From Nesterenkonia alkaliphila (GTDB lineage: Bacteria > Actinomycetota > Actinomycetes > Actinomycetales > Micrococcaceae), in the NCBI RefSeq assembly GCF_009758175.1, contig NZ_WRPM01000005.1, positions 1 through 64,000 of the forward strand: a stretch of DNA of 64,000 nt, read 5' to 3'. Every line of letters starts with the position of its first letter. Position 1 is the stretch's first letter. The notes below the pieces were generated by a model. The model was not told the DNA's origin, made no database searches, and saw only the letters and a program-made list of their open reading frames with translations. The translations under genes were made by a program, and so were the position numbers. Shown here piece by piece: positions 7,944 to 16,169 of this stretch.

Positions 7944-8842
7944 CGGCGGAGCCGGAACTGGGCTGCCGCCACACCGGCCAGTGCGATGGCCCCGCCGATG
8001 ATCGCCAGCAGCGGTGGGACCTCGTTCAGCGTCACCGCCGACATCAGAACCACCACGGCAGGCACCGCCAGAGTCGCGGAGGCCACCCTACCGGTGGGGA
8101 AATGATTCATCGCATAGCCCCAGAACCAGAAGCCCAGGGCGGAGGGGCCGATTCCCATGTACACCGCGCCGGCCAGAGTGCCGGCCGAGAGCTCGGGGAG
8201 TTCGCCGAGCGTCTGGGGAAGGAATGGGAGCAGGGCCAGGGTGCCCGCCGCACAGCCCAGCCAAGTGGCGGTCAGCGCGTCCACGCTGCGCAGGGCCAGC
8301 TTCTGCAGCAGCATGCCTCCGGCGTAGAGCAGCGCAGCGGCGAAGGCGATCAGCAGTCCCACCATCGCCAGCTGACCCGTGGACCCGGCCACAGTGATCA
8401 GGCCGATGCCGAGCAGCGAGATGAGCATGCCCAGGAACAGCCGTCGGCTGAAAGCCTCCTTGAAGAAGACCACCGCACCGATCCCCACCAGCAGCGGGGC
8501 GAAATTGACCACCATCGCTACGGTCCCGGCGTCGAGATAGTGCCCAGCCCAGTTGAAGACCACTGTATAGACGGCGAACCAGCTGACTCCGAACGCCAGG
8601 GTCAGCCAGAGGGGCCTGCCGCGTGGGATCCGGAACCGGCCGCGGCGCATCAGGCCGATGAGCAGCGTAAGCGTCAGGGAGCCCGCCGTCAGCCGGATCA
8701 GCGCCAGCGGACCGGGGGAGATCTCCGGGGCAGCGGCACGCATGATCACAAACGTGGAGGCCCACATCAGTACGGTGGTGAGGATTGCTGCCGCCGGGAG
8801 AAGGGTGCGGGTGCCAGCCACAGTGCTGGCTGGAGAGGTCAT
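7940..8842 (-). CDS. DMT superfamily transporter, EamA domain
   Basis: 300 residues with ten predicted membrane segments in two EamA repeats (about 12-140 and 150-290). First-repeat hallmarks include WASTFVIMRAA and LALIRLTAGS; the second includes MGIGPSALGFWFWGYAM. Such proteins export metabolites or drugs; the substrate here is not predictable. Single gene, convergent with the antiporter. No strong ribosome site is seen before the ATG. Confidence 0.88.
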   Translation of the reverse strand: MTSPASTVAGTRTLLPAAAILTTVLMWASTFVIMRAAAPEISPGPLALIRLTAGSLTLTLLIGLMRRGRFRIPRGRPLWLTLAFGVSWFAVYTVVFNWAGHYLDAGTVAMVVNFAPLLVGIGAVVFFKEAFSRRLFLGMLISLLGIGLITVAGSTGQLAMVGLLIAFAAALLYAGGMLLQKLALRSVDALTATWLGCAAGTLALLPFLPQTLGELPELSAGTLAGAVYMGIGPSALGFWFWGYAMNHFPTGRVASATLAVPAVVVLMSAVTLNEVPPLLAIIGGAIALAGVAAAQFRLRR

Positions 8843-8984
8843 CGCCGCTGCCTGAGGTCATGGATCACATCATGCTCAACTCGCCTTCGGCGGCGTCGAT
8901 TCCCGGCCGGGCTGCTGCTGAGGGCAGAACTGCCCGCAGCAGAGAAACCGCGTGCGGAAGGCATCCCGCGGGCAGGCTGGGGAT

Positions 8985-9653
8985 ATGAGCGAAGAGAACA
9001 CCGGCCGGCAGTTGACCGGCCAGATGCGGGAGGAGCTGGCCCACCGCCGTGTGCTGGTGCTGGACTCCGCCCTAGAAGATGACAACGCCGCCTGGCTGAT
9101 GGCCAAACTGCTGACCATCGCCGCAGACCAGCCCGGGCACGGCATCTGGCTGTGGATCAACTCACCGGGTGGCTCAGTGCCGGCCATGCTGGCCATCCGC
9201 GACATTATGCGGAGCATCCCCAATCAGGTCTCCACCCTGGCGCTGGGCATGGCCGCCAGCGCCGGACAGTTCCTGCTCTCCGCAGGGGCGCCGGGGCGCC
9301 GATTCGCCCTGCCGCATGCCAAGATCTTGCTGCACCAAGGCTCCTCCGGCATCGGCGGGAGCGCGGCCGATGTGGAGCTGGCGGCCGAGGAGCTGCGCGA
9401 TACGCGAGACACGGTGCTGGGCATCATCGCCTCCGACACCGGCCAGCCGGTGCAGCGGGTTTTTGAAGACTCGCTGCGTGACCGCTGGTACACCGCAGCC
9501 CAGGCCAGGGACTACGGATTCATCGACCAGATCGTCACCGACTTCGGCGCGATCGCGCCGGTGGCCGGCCGGCACCCGCTGGGCCTGACCGCGGCAGTGG
9601 AGCAGGCGGCCTCGTACCCGTGTCCGCAGTCCTGGCAGGGAGGCTGGTCATGA
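8985..9653 (+). CDS. clpP: ATP-dependent Clp protease proteolytic subunit (catalytic)
   Basis: 222 residues from ATG 8985, chosen because the alternative GTG at 8952 adds a non-conserved arginine-rich leader. The complete ClpP triad is visible: Ser92 in GMAASAGQFLLSAG, His117 in PHAKILLHQ, Asp166 in RDRWYT. It forms the barrel-shaped peptidase with an AAA+ unfoldase. The stop overlaps the start of a second clpP-like gene (ATGA, 9650-9653), so they are translationally coupled. No clpX or tig is next to them, so this is probably not the principal clpP1P2-clpX locus but an accessory pair, like clpP3P4 in Streptomyces (inference). Confidence 0.93.
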   Translation: MSEENTGRQLTGQMREELAHRRVLVLDSALEDDNAAWLMAKLLTIAADQPGHGIWLWINSPGGSVPAMLAIRDIMRSIPNQVSTLALGMAASAGQFLLSAGAPGRRFALPHAKILLHQGSSGIGGSAADVELAAEELRDTRDTVLGIIASDTGQPVQRVFEDSLRDRWYTAAQARDYGFIDQIVTDFGAIAPVAGRHPLGLTAAVEQAASYPCPQSWQGGWS

Positions 9654-10282
9654 GCAGTTACACCATTCCGCATGTGGTGACCCGCGATGCCCGGGGCGAA
9701 CGAGTGATGGACGTCTACTCGCAGCTGCTGGCCGAGCGGATCATCTACCTGGGCACAGCCATCGACTCCGGGGTGGCCAATGCAGTGATCGCCCAGCTGC
9801 TGCACTTGGAGGCCGAATCGGCCGAGGCCCCGGTGAATCTCTATATCCACTGCGAGGGCGGAGACCCTTCGGCGATGATGGCCATCTACGACACGATGCA
9901 GTACATCGGCTCACCGGTGGCCACCACGTGTGTGGGTCAGGCCTTTGCCGCCGGGGCGGTGCTGCTGGCCGGGGGAGCCCCGGGCAGCCGGGCGGTGCTG
10001 CCGCATACCAGGATCGTGCTGCACCAGCCTGCCATCAATACCGGACGGGCGCCGATCCCGGATCTGATTCTGCACGCTGATGAGCTGGTGAGGGTGCGCG
10101 GGGAGATTGAGCAGGTCCTTGCTGAGCACACAGGGCAGCCTGCCGAGCTGCTGCGCCGGGACACCGCCCGGGACCGGGTCTTCACTGCGGAGGCGGCAGT
10201 GGCCTATGGACTGGCCGATGAGGTGCTGCGCGGCAGGCCGGAGCTGCTGGGCGGAAGGCCTCAGGCCACCAGGGACAGCTGA
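9650..10282 (+). CDS. ClpP-like subunit lacking the catalytic serine
   Basis: 210 residues from ATG 9650 (strong upstream GGGAGG). ClpP fold signatures are present: LYIHCEGGDPSAMMAIYD, LPHTRIVLHQP with the catalytic-type His, and RDRVFTAEAA with the Asp. The usual GQAASMG nucleophile elbow reads GQAFAAG, placing Ala100 where the catalytic Ser should be. The codon there is GCC, so this is seen directly. It probably forms mixed rings with the upstream catalytic ClpP, like ClpR subunits (inference). Its 3' end overlaps the convergent HTH gene by 22 nt. Confidence 0.88.
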   Translation: MSSYTIPHVVTRDARGERVMDVYSQLLAERIIYLGTAIDSGVANAVIAQLLHLEAESAEAPVNLYIHCEGGDPSAMMAIYDTMQYIGSPVATTCVGQAFAAGAVLLAGGAPGSRAVLPHTRIVLHQPAINTGRAPIPDLILHADELVRVRGEIEQVLAEHTGQPAELLRRDTARDRVFTAEAAVAYGLADEVLRGRPELLGGRPQATRDS

Positions 10283-10674
10283 GGGGTGCCGGCGGTGCTC
10301 AGCTGCGGCAGCGAGGTGGAGACGGCGGGGCTCTGGGTGGAGGACAGCGGCGCGGAGAGCCGGCTGCTGAACGAGGTCCGCTGCAGCTCATCGGCTACGT
10401 GGGAGGTCAGCTGAATCAGGGTCAGCCCCAGGGCCCCGGTGATGGCGGCGATCATCTCGGAGGAGGGCTCCTTGCGGCCGCGCTCGACCTCCGAGAGGTA
10501 CTGGGCCGAGACCCCGGATCTGGCGGCCAGCTCGGTCAGGGTGAGTCCGCGCTGTTTGCGCAGCCGGCGGAGCCGGGCTCCCAGCACCTCGCGCCACAGC
10601 GGCTGAGCAAGCCGGGGGTCCAGCGGGGCCTGGCACCGCGTCCGGCTGCCTCTGCGCTGTGCGAGCTCATCCAT
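10261..10674 (-). CDS. XRE-type HTH regulator, ClgR/PopR-like
   Basis: 137 residues from ATG 10674. The HTH region LRRLRKQRGLTLTELAARSG, followed by SAQYLSEVERGRKEPSSEMI, is very close to the pattern of ClgR/PopR proteins, which activate clp genes in actinobacteria and are themselves Clp substrates. The C-terminus ends LSLVA; hydrophobic Ala-ending tails are typical Clp degrons in PopR/ClgR. It converges with the clpP pair, which supports a role in regulating it (inference). Longer in-frame upstream sequence is not conserved-looking, and a TAGCCT box 7 nt before this ATG supports a leaderless start. Confidence 0.85.
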   Translation of the reverse strand: MDELAQRRGSRTRCQAPLDPRLAQPLWREVLGARLRRLRKQRGLTLTELAARSGVSAQYLSEVERGRKEPSSEMIAAITGALGLTLIQLTSHVADELQRTSFSSRLSAPLSSTQSPAVSTSLPQLSTAGTPQLSLVA

Positions 10675-10681
10675 GAGGCTC

Positions 10682-10687
10682 AGGCTA
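10682..10687 (-). promoter_or_regulatory. Leaderless -10 box for ClgR-like gene
   Basis: On the minus strand TAGCCT ends 7 nt before ATG 10674. Confidence 0.5.
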
Positions 10688-10735
10688 CCGAGTCCCTCCG
10701 CGCAGGGGACAGGGCTTCTGCCCACAGCAGAGGGG

Positions 10736-11464
10736 TCACATCCGGTAGGCCGCCACGCCCAGGGCGTGGCTGGCAGCAGCATCCGCACTGTGTTGGGCGG
10801 CAGCGCTGGTCATCCCCTCGATCATCTCGCGCGGATCGGGGTGGTCGCCGAGCCCGGCCAGATAGGCCTCATGGGCCTGCAGGGAGCGGATCGCCGGCTC
10901 CGCAGGCTCCCCTGAGACATCGATCAGGTGGCTGGGTTCGGCATTGGCCACCAGCAGCCAGTCGGTGCCCCAGGGTTCGAGGCCCTCATCCTCCAGCAGC
11001 TCGCGGAAGACCCAGGGATTATCAGCGTCGCGCACAGCATCCACCGTGGCCAGCCCGGCAGCCCGATGATCGGCGTGGTTGAGCCCCCATCCCATCTGCA
11101 GCTCCCAGGGTTGGGTAAGGACGAGATCAGGGCGGGTCTTCCTGATCTGCCGGGCAATGTGCCTCCGTGTCTCCAGGTCCGGCTGAAGCATGCCGTCGGG
11201 GAGGCCGAGCACCGTCAGGTCCTGCACACCGACCTCCTGGCAGGCAGCGCGCTGCTCCTGGGTGAGCAGTGGCGCCACCTCCTCAGGGCTCAGGCTGCGC
11301 ATTCCTGCCTCGCCAGCGGTCAGCAGCAGGTAGGAGACACTGATGCCCTGCGCCGTCCAGCGGGCCACAGCGGCAGAGGCGCCGTACTCCATATCGTCAG
11401 GATGGGCTACTACGCACAGCACGCGGCGGATCTCGCTGTCGTCGAAGAATGGAAGAGTGCCCAT
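10736..11464 (-). CDS. PIG-L/LmbE family deacetylase
   Basis: 242 residues. VVAHPDDMEYGASAAVARW carries the zinc-binding HPDD motif of the family, and NHADHRAAG supplies the distal zinc His. Relatives deacetylate GlcNAc-linked substrates in mycothiol, bacillithiol, antibiotic or glycolipid pathways. The TAGEAG box after the second strand is also conserved. Without mycothiol genes beside it, MshB or Mca cannot be distinguished from other PIG-L proteins. A TAGGCT box 6 nt before the ATG indicates a leaderless message. Confidence 0.9.
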   Translation of the reverse strand: MGTLPFFDDSEIRRVLCVVAHPDDMEYGASAAVARWTAQGISVSYLLLTAGEAGMRSLSPEEVAPLLTQEQRAACQEVGVQDLTVLGLPDGMLQPDLETRRHIARQIRKTRPDLVLTQPWELQMGWGLNHADHRAAGLATVDAVRDADNPWVFRELLEDEGLEPWGTDWLLVANAEPSHLIDVSGEPAEPAIRSLQAHEAYLAGLGDHPDPREMIEGMTSAAAQHSADAAASHALGVAAYRM

Positions 11465-11470
11465 GGGCCC

Positions 11471-11476
11471 AGCCTA
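11471..11476 (-). promoter_or_regulatory. Leaderless -10 box for PIG-L gene
   Basis: Minus-strand TAGGCT ends 6 nt before ATG 11464. Confidence 0.55.
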
Positions 11477-11646
11477 TGTCGGCTCCACTCTCCCGGCCAG
11501 AGCTGTTCACATTAGAGGTGGTCACGCGTAGCCTGGATTCAGAGAGCCAGAGCGAAACCCAGAGCGAAACGAGAGCCCTGGATGCGGGCCCCGCGCAAAT
11601 GTGCAGCATTTGTGTAGGCCATGACAGGGCGGGAAGCGAGTACACG

Positions 11647-11955
11647 ATGTTAGTTGCATTCTCCGTTGCCCCCACCACCACTGAGAACGACGACGCCTCC
11701 GTCACCAAGGCTGTGGCAGAGGCTGTCAAAGTCGTCAGAGACTCCGGACTGCCATATGAGCTGAACTCTATGTTCACCATTGTCGAGGGGGAGTGGGACG
11801 AGGTCTTTGGCGTCATCAAGCGTGCTACTGACGTGGTTGCTGAGACCTCCCCGCGCACCTCGCTGGTGATCAAAGCCGACATCCGGCCAGGTCACACCGG
11901 TCAGCTCACCGAGAAGGTGCGGCGGATCGAGGAGGAGCTGGGCGGGCTGGACTAG
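11647..11955 (+). CDS. Thiamine-binding (MTH1187/YkoF-type, DUF77) protein
   Basis: 102 residues from ATG 11647, matching the roughly 100-residue MTH1187 family. MLVAFSVAPT opens the ferredoxin-like fold; VVRDSGLPYELNSMFTIVEG and the C-terminal GQLTEKVRRIEEELG complete it. Family members form tetramers and bind thiamine-like ligands. Upstream in-frame sequence (11449-11646) is low-complexity (repeated SQSET) and is not part of the family. It is convergent with the kinase-like gene, overlapping it by 4 nt. Confidence 0.87.
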   Translation: MLVAFSVAPTTTENDDASVTKAVAEAVKVVRDSGLPYELNSMFTIVEGEWDEVFGVIKRATDVVAETSPRTSLVIKADIRPGHTGQLTEKVRRIEEELGGLD

Positions 11956-12683
11956 CTGACGTCCCAGAGCCTCCGGTAGAACGTCAGGCGCTTTTCATCC
12001 GGCTCCACCCCGTAGGTGGCGAAGAACAGCTCGTCGTAGCTCCGCGCAAAATTGACCTGCCAGCTGATGCTGTATGAGGCGATCGCCAGATCAGCCCACC
12101 GGTCGGCCACGCCGAGCTGGCCCAGGTCCACATGAGCGGCGAATTGCCCCTCAGCACTGATCAGGGTGTTCGGCACGCAGGGGTCGCCGTGGCAGACCAC
12201 CAGGCTATCCGGTTCCGGCAGCTGGGCACCTGTGGCCTCTGCCCAGCCGCCCAGGAACGGGCAGGCATCCACCGGCAGCGCTTCGTGCAGGTGCCGCAGC
12301 CCGGTGGCGATGGCGCGCACTGCGGTCTCAGGCTCCTGCCTCCAGCGCCGGTGGAGAGCCGGCAGTCCCCGTATCCCGGCGGTGAGCAGCCAGGCGGCGT
12401 CGTCGTTCTCTCCGGCTTCTAACACCTGGGGCACCGATGTGTACTCTCCTGCCCAGGTCAGACGCTCGGCCTCGGCGCGCAGATTCACGTGGCTACGAGC
12501 CAGCGGGCCCAGTTCCGAATAGTCCTGCCACTTCAGGTAGCGGGTGGTCTCACCGCCTGAGAGCCTGAAGGTGATGCCGCCGAGCTCATTGCGCCATACT
12601 GGGTCGACGGCGTCCCCGCCAGCTAGCTCCCGAACAACGGCGGGCAGTTCGACCGGTGCCTGCGGAACACCGGCCATACTCAT
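11952..12683 (-). CDS. Aminoglycoside phosphotransferase-like kinase (APH(3')-type fold)
   Basis: 243 residues. VVCHGDPCVPNTL is the catalytic loop (HGDxxxPN), with Asp as base. HVDLGQLGVADRWADLAIA is the metal-binding DxG-type segment, arranged as in APH(3') enzymes. The N-terminal ATP lobe is short, with RYLKWQ as the likely lysine strand. Members phosphorylate aminoglycosides or other small hydroxyl compounds; resistance is possible but not shown. The first four bases overlap the stop of the DUF1905 gene (ATGA), so the two are coupled. Confidence 0.85.
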   Translation of the reverse strand: MSMAGVPQAPVELPAVVRELAGGDAVDPVWRNELGGITFRLSGGETTRYLKWQDYSELGPLARSHVNLRAEAERLTWAGEYTSVPQVLEAGENDDAAWLLTAGIRGLPALHRRWRQEPETAVRAIATGLRHLHEALPVDACPFLGGWAEATGAQLPEPDSLVVCHGDPCVPNTLISAEGQFAAHVDLGQLGVADRWADLAIASYSISWQVNFARSYDELFFATYGVEPDEKRLTFYRRLWDVS

Positions 12684-12973
12684 GGCAGGTCCTCGGGCAA
12701 GCGCACTTTCCCGGTGAGGCAGTCCCCGAGGCTGATCCCCTCAGCGCGGCGGACCGCTGCTTTCAGCGGCAGCAGAAAGTGTCCATCCTTGGGCCACATC
12801 GCAGTGTTGAACTCAGTGCTGCCGATGGTGGCGATTACCGGGAGCTGCCCCCAGTACATGAGGTGCCGGCCGGCTTCTTTGAGCTCGGCCGAGAGCTGCT
12901 TAGGCAGCGGCGCGAAGAGGTAGGGAGCAGGCCCGCGCCACTCGACGACCTCCGCCTCGAACTGCCATTCCAT
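12680..12973 (-). CDS. DUF1905 domain protein
   Basis: 97 residues. EWQFEAEVVEWRGPAPYLFAPLP and the later GSTEFNTAMWPKDGHFLLPLKAAVRR with EGISLGD are the DUF1905 beta-barrel pattern, whose function is unknown. It is coupled by a 4-nt overlap to the kinase-like gene downstream. A TACAGT box 6 nt before the ATG suggests leaderless transcription of the pair. Confidence 0.85.
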   Translation of the reverse strand: MEWQFEAEVVEWRGPAPYLFAPLPKQLSAELKEAGRHLMYWGQLPVIATIGSTEFNTAMWPKDGHFLLPLKAAVRRAEGISLGDCLTGKVRLPEDLP

Positions 12974-12979
12974 GGTCCT

Positions 12980-12985
12980 ACTGTA
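12980..12985 (-). promoter_or_regulatory. Leaderless -10 box for DUF1905-kinase pair
   Basis: Minus-strand TACAGT ends 6 nt before ATG 12973. Confidence 0.5.
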
Positions 12986-13015
12986 TGCCGGTGCTGTGGT
13001 GGCCCGAGTGGTGGT

Positions 13016-13094
13016 GGGCTGCGGTGGTGACTGGTGAGGTGGTGACTGGTGCTGCAGTGATCAGTAAGGCGGCGGGCTGCGGTGGTGACTGGTG
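13016..13094. repeat. G-rich direct repeats upstream of HNH gene
   Basis: A 21-bp unit occurs at 13016-13036 and exactly again at 13074-13094 (58-bp period); its core is GCGGTGGTGACTGGTG. A shorter copy, GGTGGTGACTGGTG, follows the first at 13038-13051. The strand is markedly G+T rich. The rest of the 304-bp gap (12974-13277) holds an imperfect hairpin around 13209-13236 and the HNH gene ribosome site. No gene is supported. Confidence 0.7.
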
Positions 13095-13277
13095 CGGCGG
13101 CCGGAGGTGGACTGGCCGCGTAGGGACTGGCCGGATGGGGATTGGGGCGATTCATGGGCCCGGGAGCTTGGGTATGGGCTGTTCGAGCTAGTTGAGCGGA
13201 GTGCCCCGGGGGATCGGGAGCATCTCCGACCCCCTCTGTAATGTGGATCACAGATAGGAGTACAGGAGGAAGCGAAC

Positions 13278-14888
13278 ATGCCACCACCCTCAGCCCCCGC
13301 AGTCTGGGTGGCTCCGACATCAGACGGAGCCGGGACCCCTGCGGGTTCCAGCCGGACTGTTGAGGACGCCCGGGAGGCGCCTGCGCTGGCCGCCGCGGGT
13401 GTCGAGGACTGTGCGGAGCCGCCGGTCCTGCCGGCTGGGTACGAGCGCCTGGAGAAGCAGCCTGAGTTGATGGCGGCATGGCACGCTGAAGTCAGCAGCC
13501 GCCGGGCCGAGGCTCAAAGGACGGTTCATCTTCTGGACTACCGGGACCGGCGGGTCGCTGAGGAGGAACAGTCTGCGCCACATACCTTTAGGCAGCAGGC
13601 CGTGCTGAAGACTGTGCACCATGAGGCGGCGGTGCTGCTCGGAATGACTGATCATGACGTGCGCCGAGTACTCAGCGTGGCACAGACCGCCCGGGAATGG
13701 CTGCCCCAGGTATGGGAGCAGTACTGCCTGGGCAGGCTCGACTTTACCCGGATGCGAAAACTAGTCGCCGGTGCCGGTGACCTCATCGAGACCAACAGTG
13801 GGAACTCCGCAGCTCAGAAAGCCCTCACCGAGGCCCTGGACACGCAGTTCTGCTCAGCAGCAACAGGTGAGAACAAGAACACCCTCGATCAGCAGGTCCG
13901 TGACTTCGTGGCGGAGCAGGACCCGGCAGGGCACCAGCGGCGCTATGAGCGGGCCGGCAGTCAGCGCCATGTGGCTATCACCCATCACCACAACGGCATG
14001 TCCACGCTCAGGGCCTACTTACCGACGCTGTTTCTGGCTGACCTTGAGACCAGGCTGCACAGCACAGCCCGCAGGGCGCCACGGAGACAGGGGGTCGCAG
14101 GTGGGTTGAAGCCTCAGCCGGCCCTGGGTCCGGAGGCTCCCCAGGATCCCGCCCAAGAGCAGAGCACGTTCTCCCAGCGTACGGCTGACCTCCTAGCTCA
14201 GTGGCTGAGGATCGGAGCCGGCAGTGGAAGGGGCGATGCTCAGGGCGCGGTTGCTGTCCGGCAGGAATCCACCATCAACATCACGGTCCCCCTAGGCACG
14301 CTGACCGGTGACAGCGAGGCCCCAGCCATCAGCAGCGACGGCCGGTACACACTCCCCGCCGGAGAAGCTCGCCGCCTGGTCAATAGCCCAACAGCCCGGA
14401 ACAGCTATTACCTCACTGGTCTCACAACCGGGCCGGACGGCACAGAGCAGGTCGAGAGGATCGTGAAACTTGGCCGCAGGAATCCGATGCGGGGGCTGTC
14501 TGGGGGTGCAGCGACTCCAGACAGTGCTGAGGATTCGCGCTGGACGCTTCATGCCGATCTGGTCCAGCAGATCCGTTCCCGGCCCAACCTCCTGAAGACT
14601 TCATCTGCTGCACGGTTTGTCACGGGAAACCTCCGAGCAGCAGTGATGCTGCGGGATAAGCAGTGCCAGGTGCACGGGTGCACGGAGCCGGCATCTACTG
14701 CAGAGATAGACCACAGAACCTCACATGATACCGGAGGCGAAACCAGTGGTGAGAACTCCTGGGTGCTCTGTCACCATCACCACGAGGTGAAGAGCCACGG
14801 CCTGCTGCCGAGACTGCACACCGGCAGCGACCCTCCCGGGGGATCAACAGATCCGCCGCCGAGCTGGGCCACCGGGACAGCAGACTGA
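13278..14888 (+). CDS. DUF222 / 13E12-type HNH endonuclease domain protein
   Basis: 536 residues. The N-terminal two-thirds is a DUF222 region (about 60-330). A C-terminal HNH domain (about 445-505) reads LRDKQCQVHGCTEPA, then EIDHRTSHDTGG, then NSWVLCHHHHEVKSH, giving the His-Asn-His nuclease core plus zinc-binding Cys pairs. The family is abundant in Actinobacteria, often in several copies per genome, and its biology is unclear. The ATG follows AGGAGGA by 7 nt. It is divergent from DUF1905 and converges with the isomerase-like gene. Confidence 0.9.
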   Translation: MPPPSAPAVWVAPTSDGAGTPAGSSRTVEDAREAPALAAAGVEDCAEPPVLPAGYERLEKQPELMAAWHAEVSSRRAEAQRTVHLLDYRDRRVAEEEQSAPHTFRQQAVLKTVHHEAAVLLGMTDHDVRRVLSVAQTAREWLPQVWEQYCLGRLDFTRMRKLVAGAGDLIETNSGNSAAQKALTEALDTQFCSAATGENKNTLDQQVRDFVAEQDPAGHQRRYERAGSQRHVAITHHHNGMSTLRAYLPTLFLADLETRLHSTARRAPRRQGVAGGLKPQPALGPEAPQDPAQEQSTFSQRTADLLAQWLRIGAGSGRGDAQGAVAVRQESTINITVPLGTLTGDSEAPAISSDGRYTLPAGEARRLVNSPTARNSYYLTGLTTGPDGTEQVERIVKLGRRNPMRGLSGGAATPDSAEDSRWTLHADLVQQIRSRPNLLKTSSAARFVTGNLRAAVMLRDKQCQVHGCTEPASTAEIDHRTSHDTGGETSGENSWVLCHHHHEVKSHGLLPRLHTGSDPPGGSTDPPPSWATGTAD

Positions 14889-14904
14889 GCATGCGTACGG
14901 CGCT

Positions 14905-14921
14905 CCCGTTGCAGCAACGGG
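14905..14921. terminator. Hairpin between convergent genes
   Basis: CCCGTTG (14905-14911) and CAACGGG (14915-14921) form a perfect 7-bp stem with a 3-nt loop, between the ends of the HNH and isomerase-like genes. No T-run follows; termination is inferred from position. Confidence 0.45.
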
Positions 14922-15030
14922 CGCATACAGGGCGTGCCGACAAGTTCCGGCCGGACCTATGAGCCCTCTGCCGCGGCAGGCATGGGCGTGTTGCTTGACA
15001 ACTTCATAGTGGAGCAGGGGACATAGTGGA

Positions 15031-15756
15031 TCAGGGGACAAGGGACTGGCTGATCAGCTCTTGTGCCTCCGGGGCGCCGTACTGCGGGCTGCAGGGGATG
15101 CGCTGCCACACCAGCAGCAGGAGCTTCCCGGCAGGGGCACGGACGGCCAGAGTCTCTCCAGCATCGCCGATCCTCACCGGCTCAGCGCTGAGATCGGTGG
15201 CGGTGAGGACAAGCTGCTTCGGCAGCGGCTGCACCCGCTGGGCCCGCAGCATCCGCGGGTACATCACCTCAGCGACCTCGGCCACTCCGTCGTAGGCAAG
15301 TGCCGGAGTGATCTCGGTGGACCTGCCCAGGGCGTGGTGTGCGTCCCAGAGGTGCACCACGGTCTCATGGACCTGGCGGCGCTGCCAGAACAGTGCATTG
15401 CGTTGCTCCTTCACCAGAGTCCAGCAGGGCTTGTCCGGGCCCGCCTCAGCCAGGGCTTTGCGGATCCTCTCTGCGGTGCGGCCGTACCAGGCGGGCAGAG
15501 GCTCTTCTGGGGCGGGCTCGTCCTGTGGGCGATTGCGGGGGTCGGCGCCGTCCAGAATCTGGGCAGCCCACAGATGGGTCCGGCCGAGGTGCACCGCGAG
15601 ATCCCGCAGATCCCAGCCCGGGCAGGCCGCCACGGAGGAGGCGAGGGCCTCCTGGTCGTGCTCAGCTGCGGCGATGACGGCTCTGAACTGTTCAGTGGCG
15701 GCGGCAAGCTCATCCAGCCACGGCCTTCCAGTGGGAGAGATCACAGTCTGGAGCAT
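15031..15756 (-). CDS. Maleylpyruvate isomerase/DinB-like (TIGR03083) family protein
   Basis: 241 residues from ATG 15756; the in-frame extension upstream is proline-rich and not family-like. It shows the four-helix N-terminal layout of mycothiol-dependent isomerases: VAACPGWDLRDLAVHLGRTH, with the metal His after the PGW-D pattern, and WQRRQVHETVVHLWDAHHA with later metal histidines. The C-terminal half is the SCP2-like small domain. Members use mycothiol or have unknown substrates. It follows the unnamed orphan frame at 15791 by 35 nt on the same strand. Confidence 0.82.
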   Translation of the reverse strand: MLQTVISPTGRPWLDELAAATEQFRAVIAAAEHDQEALASSVAACPGWDLRDLAVHLGRTHLWAAQILDGADPRNRPQDEPAPEEPLPAWYGRTAERIRKALAEAGPDKPCWTLVKEQRNALFWQRRQVHETVVHLWDAHHALGRSTEITPALAYDGVAEVAEVMYPRMLRAQRVQPLPKQLVLTATDLSAEPVRIGDAGETLAVRAPAGKLLLLVWQRIPCSPQYGAPEAQELISQSLVP

Positions 15757-15790
15757 ACCGGAGTGGGCGCCACGACTGGCGGCGTCTGAG

Positions 15791-16099
15791 CTACTCCGGG
15801 CGCAGGGGCAGCTGGTTCCAGGGAGAATCGGGGTCGGCCAAGCAGACCCGGCTGGCTGAGGCCCAGGTGTCGGCGACCTCGCGGATATGGTCCAGCGGTT
15901 CATCCGACATCCACAGCAGCCGTCCGGCCAGATAGCTGGCGGCCAGCGCCGCCCAGTCCGGAGCTATCGCCTGAGCAGTCTGAAGCGCGGTGGCGAGGTG
16001 CCCGCCCACCTCTGGAGTGGGCGATCCGGGGCGGCCAGCTGGGCCAGCAGTGATGACTCCCTCGATGATGAGGAGCGCGCTGAGGAAATCGACCGCATC
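15791..16099 (-). CDS. Hypothetical protein, start unresolved
   Basis: At least 102 open codons with protein-like composition: a helical LATALQTAQAIAPDWAALAA and a hydrophobic LAGRLLWM segment, ending DSPWNQLPLRPE. No ATG, GTG or TTG suitable for a start lies near the beginning in this frame, and the open frame runs on into the antisense of mfd. Either the start is unusual or the 5' end is frameshifted. It lies just upstream of the isomerase-like gene on the same strand. I do not recognise the family. Confidence 0.4.
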   Translation of the reverse strand, partial: DAVDFLSALLIIEGVITAGPAGRPGSPTPEVGGHLATALQTAQAIAPDWAALAASYLAGRLLWMSDEPLDHIREVADTWASASRVCLADPDSPWNQLPLRPE

Positions 16100-16169
16100 C
16101 TGTCCTGACCCAGCACGGTACTGTAGGGGAGGTCTTTTTCTCCCCTGAATCTCTGGTGAGGTGTTTGGC

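Noticed and set aside
8102-9082. 326-codon frame opposite the EamA transporter
   Set aside because: Antisense to a clear transporter and running into clpP; low-complexity Gln/Gly/Arg content.
13016-13094. CRISPR-like repeats
   Set aside because: Only two full copies, with short irregular spacing and no palindromic repeat or cas genes.
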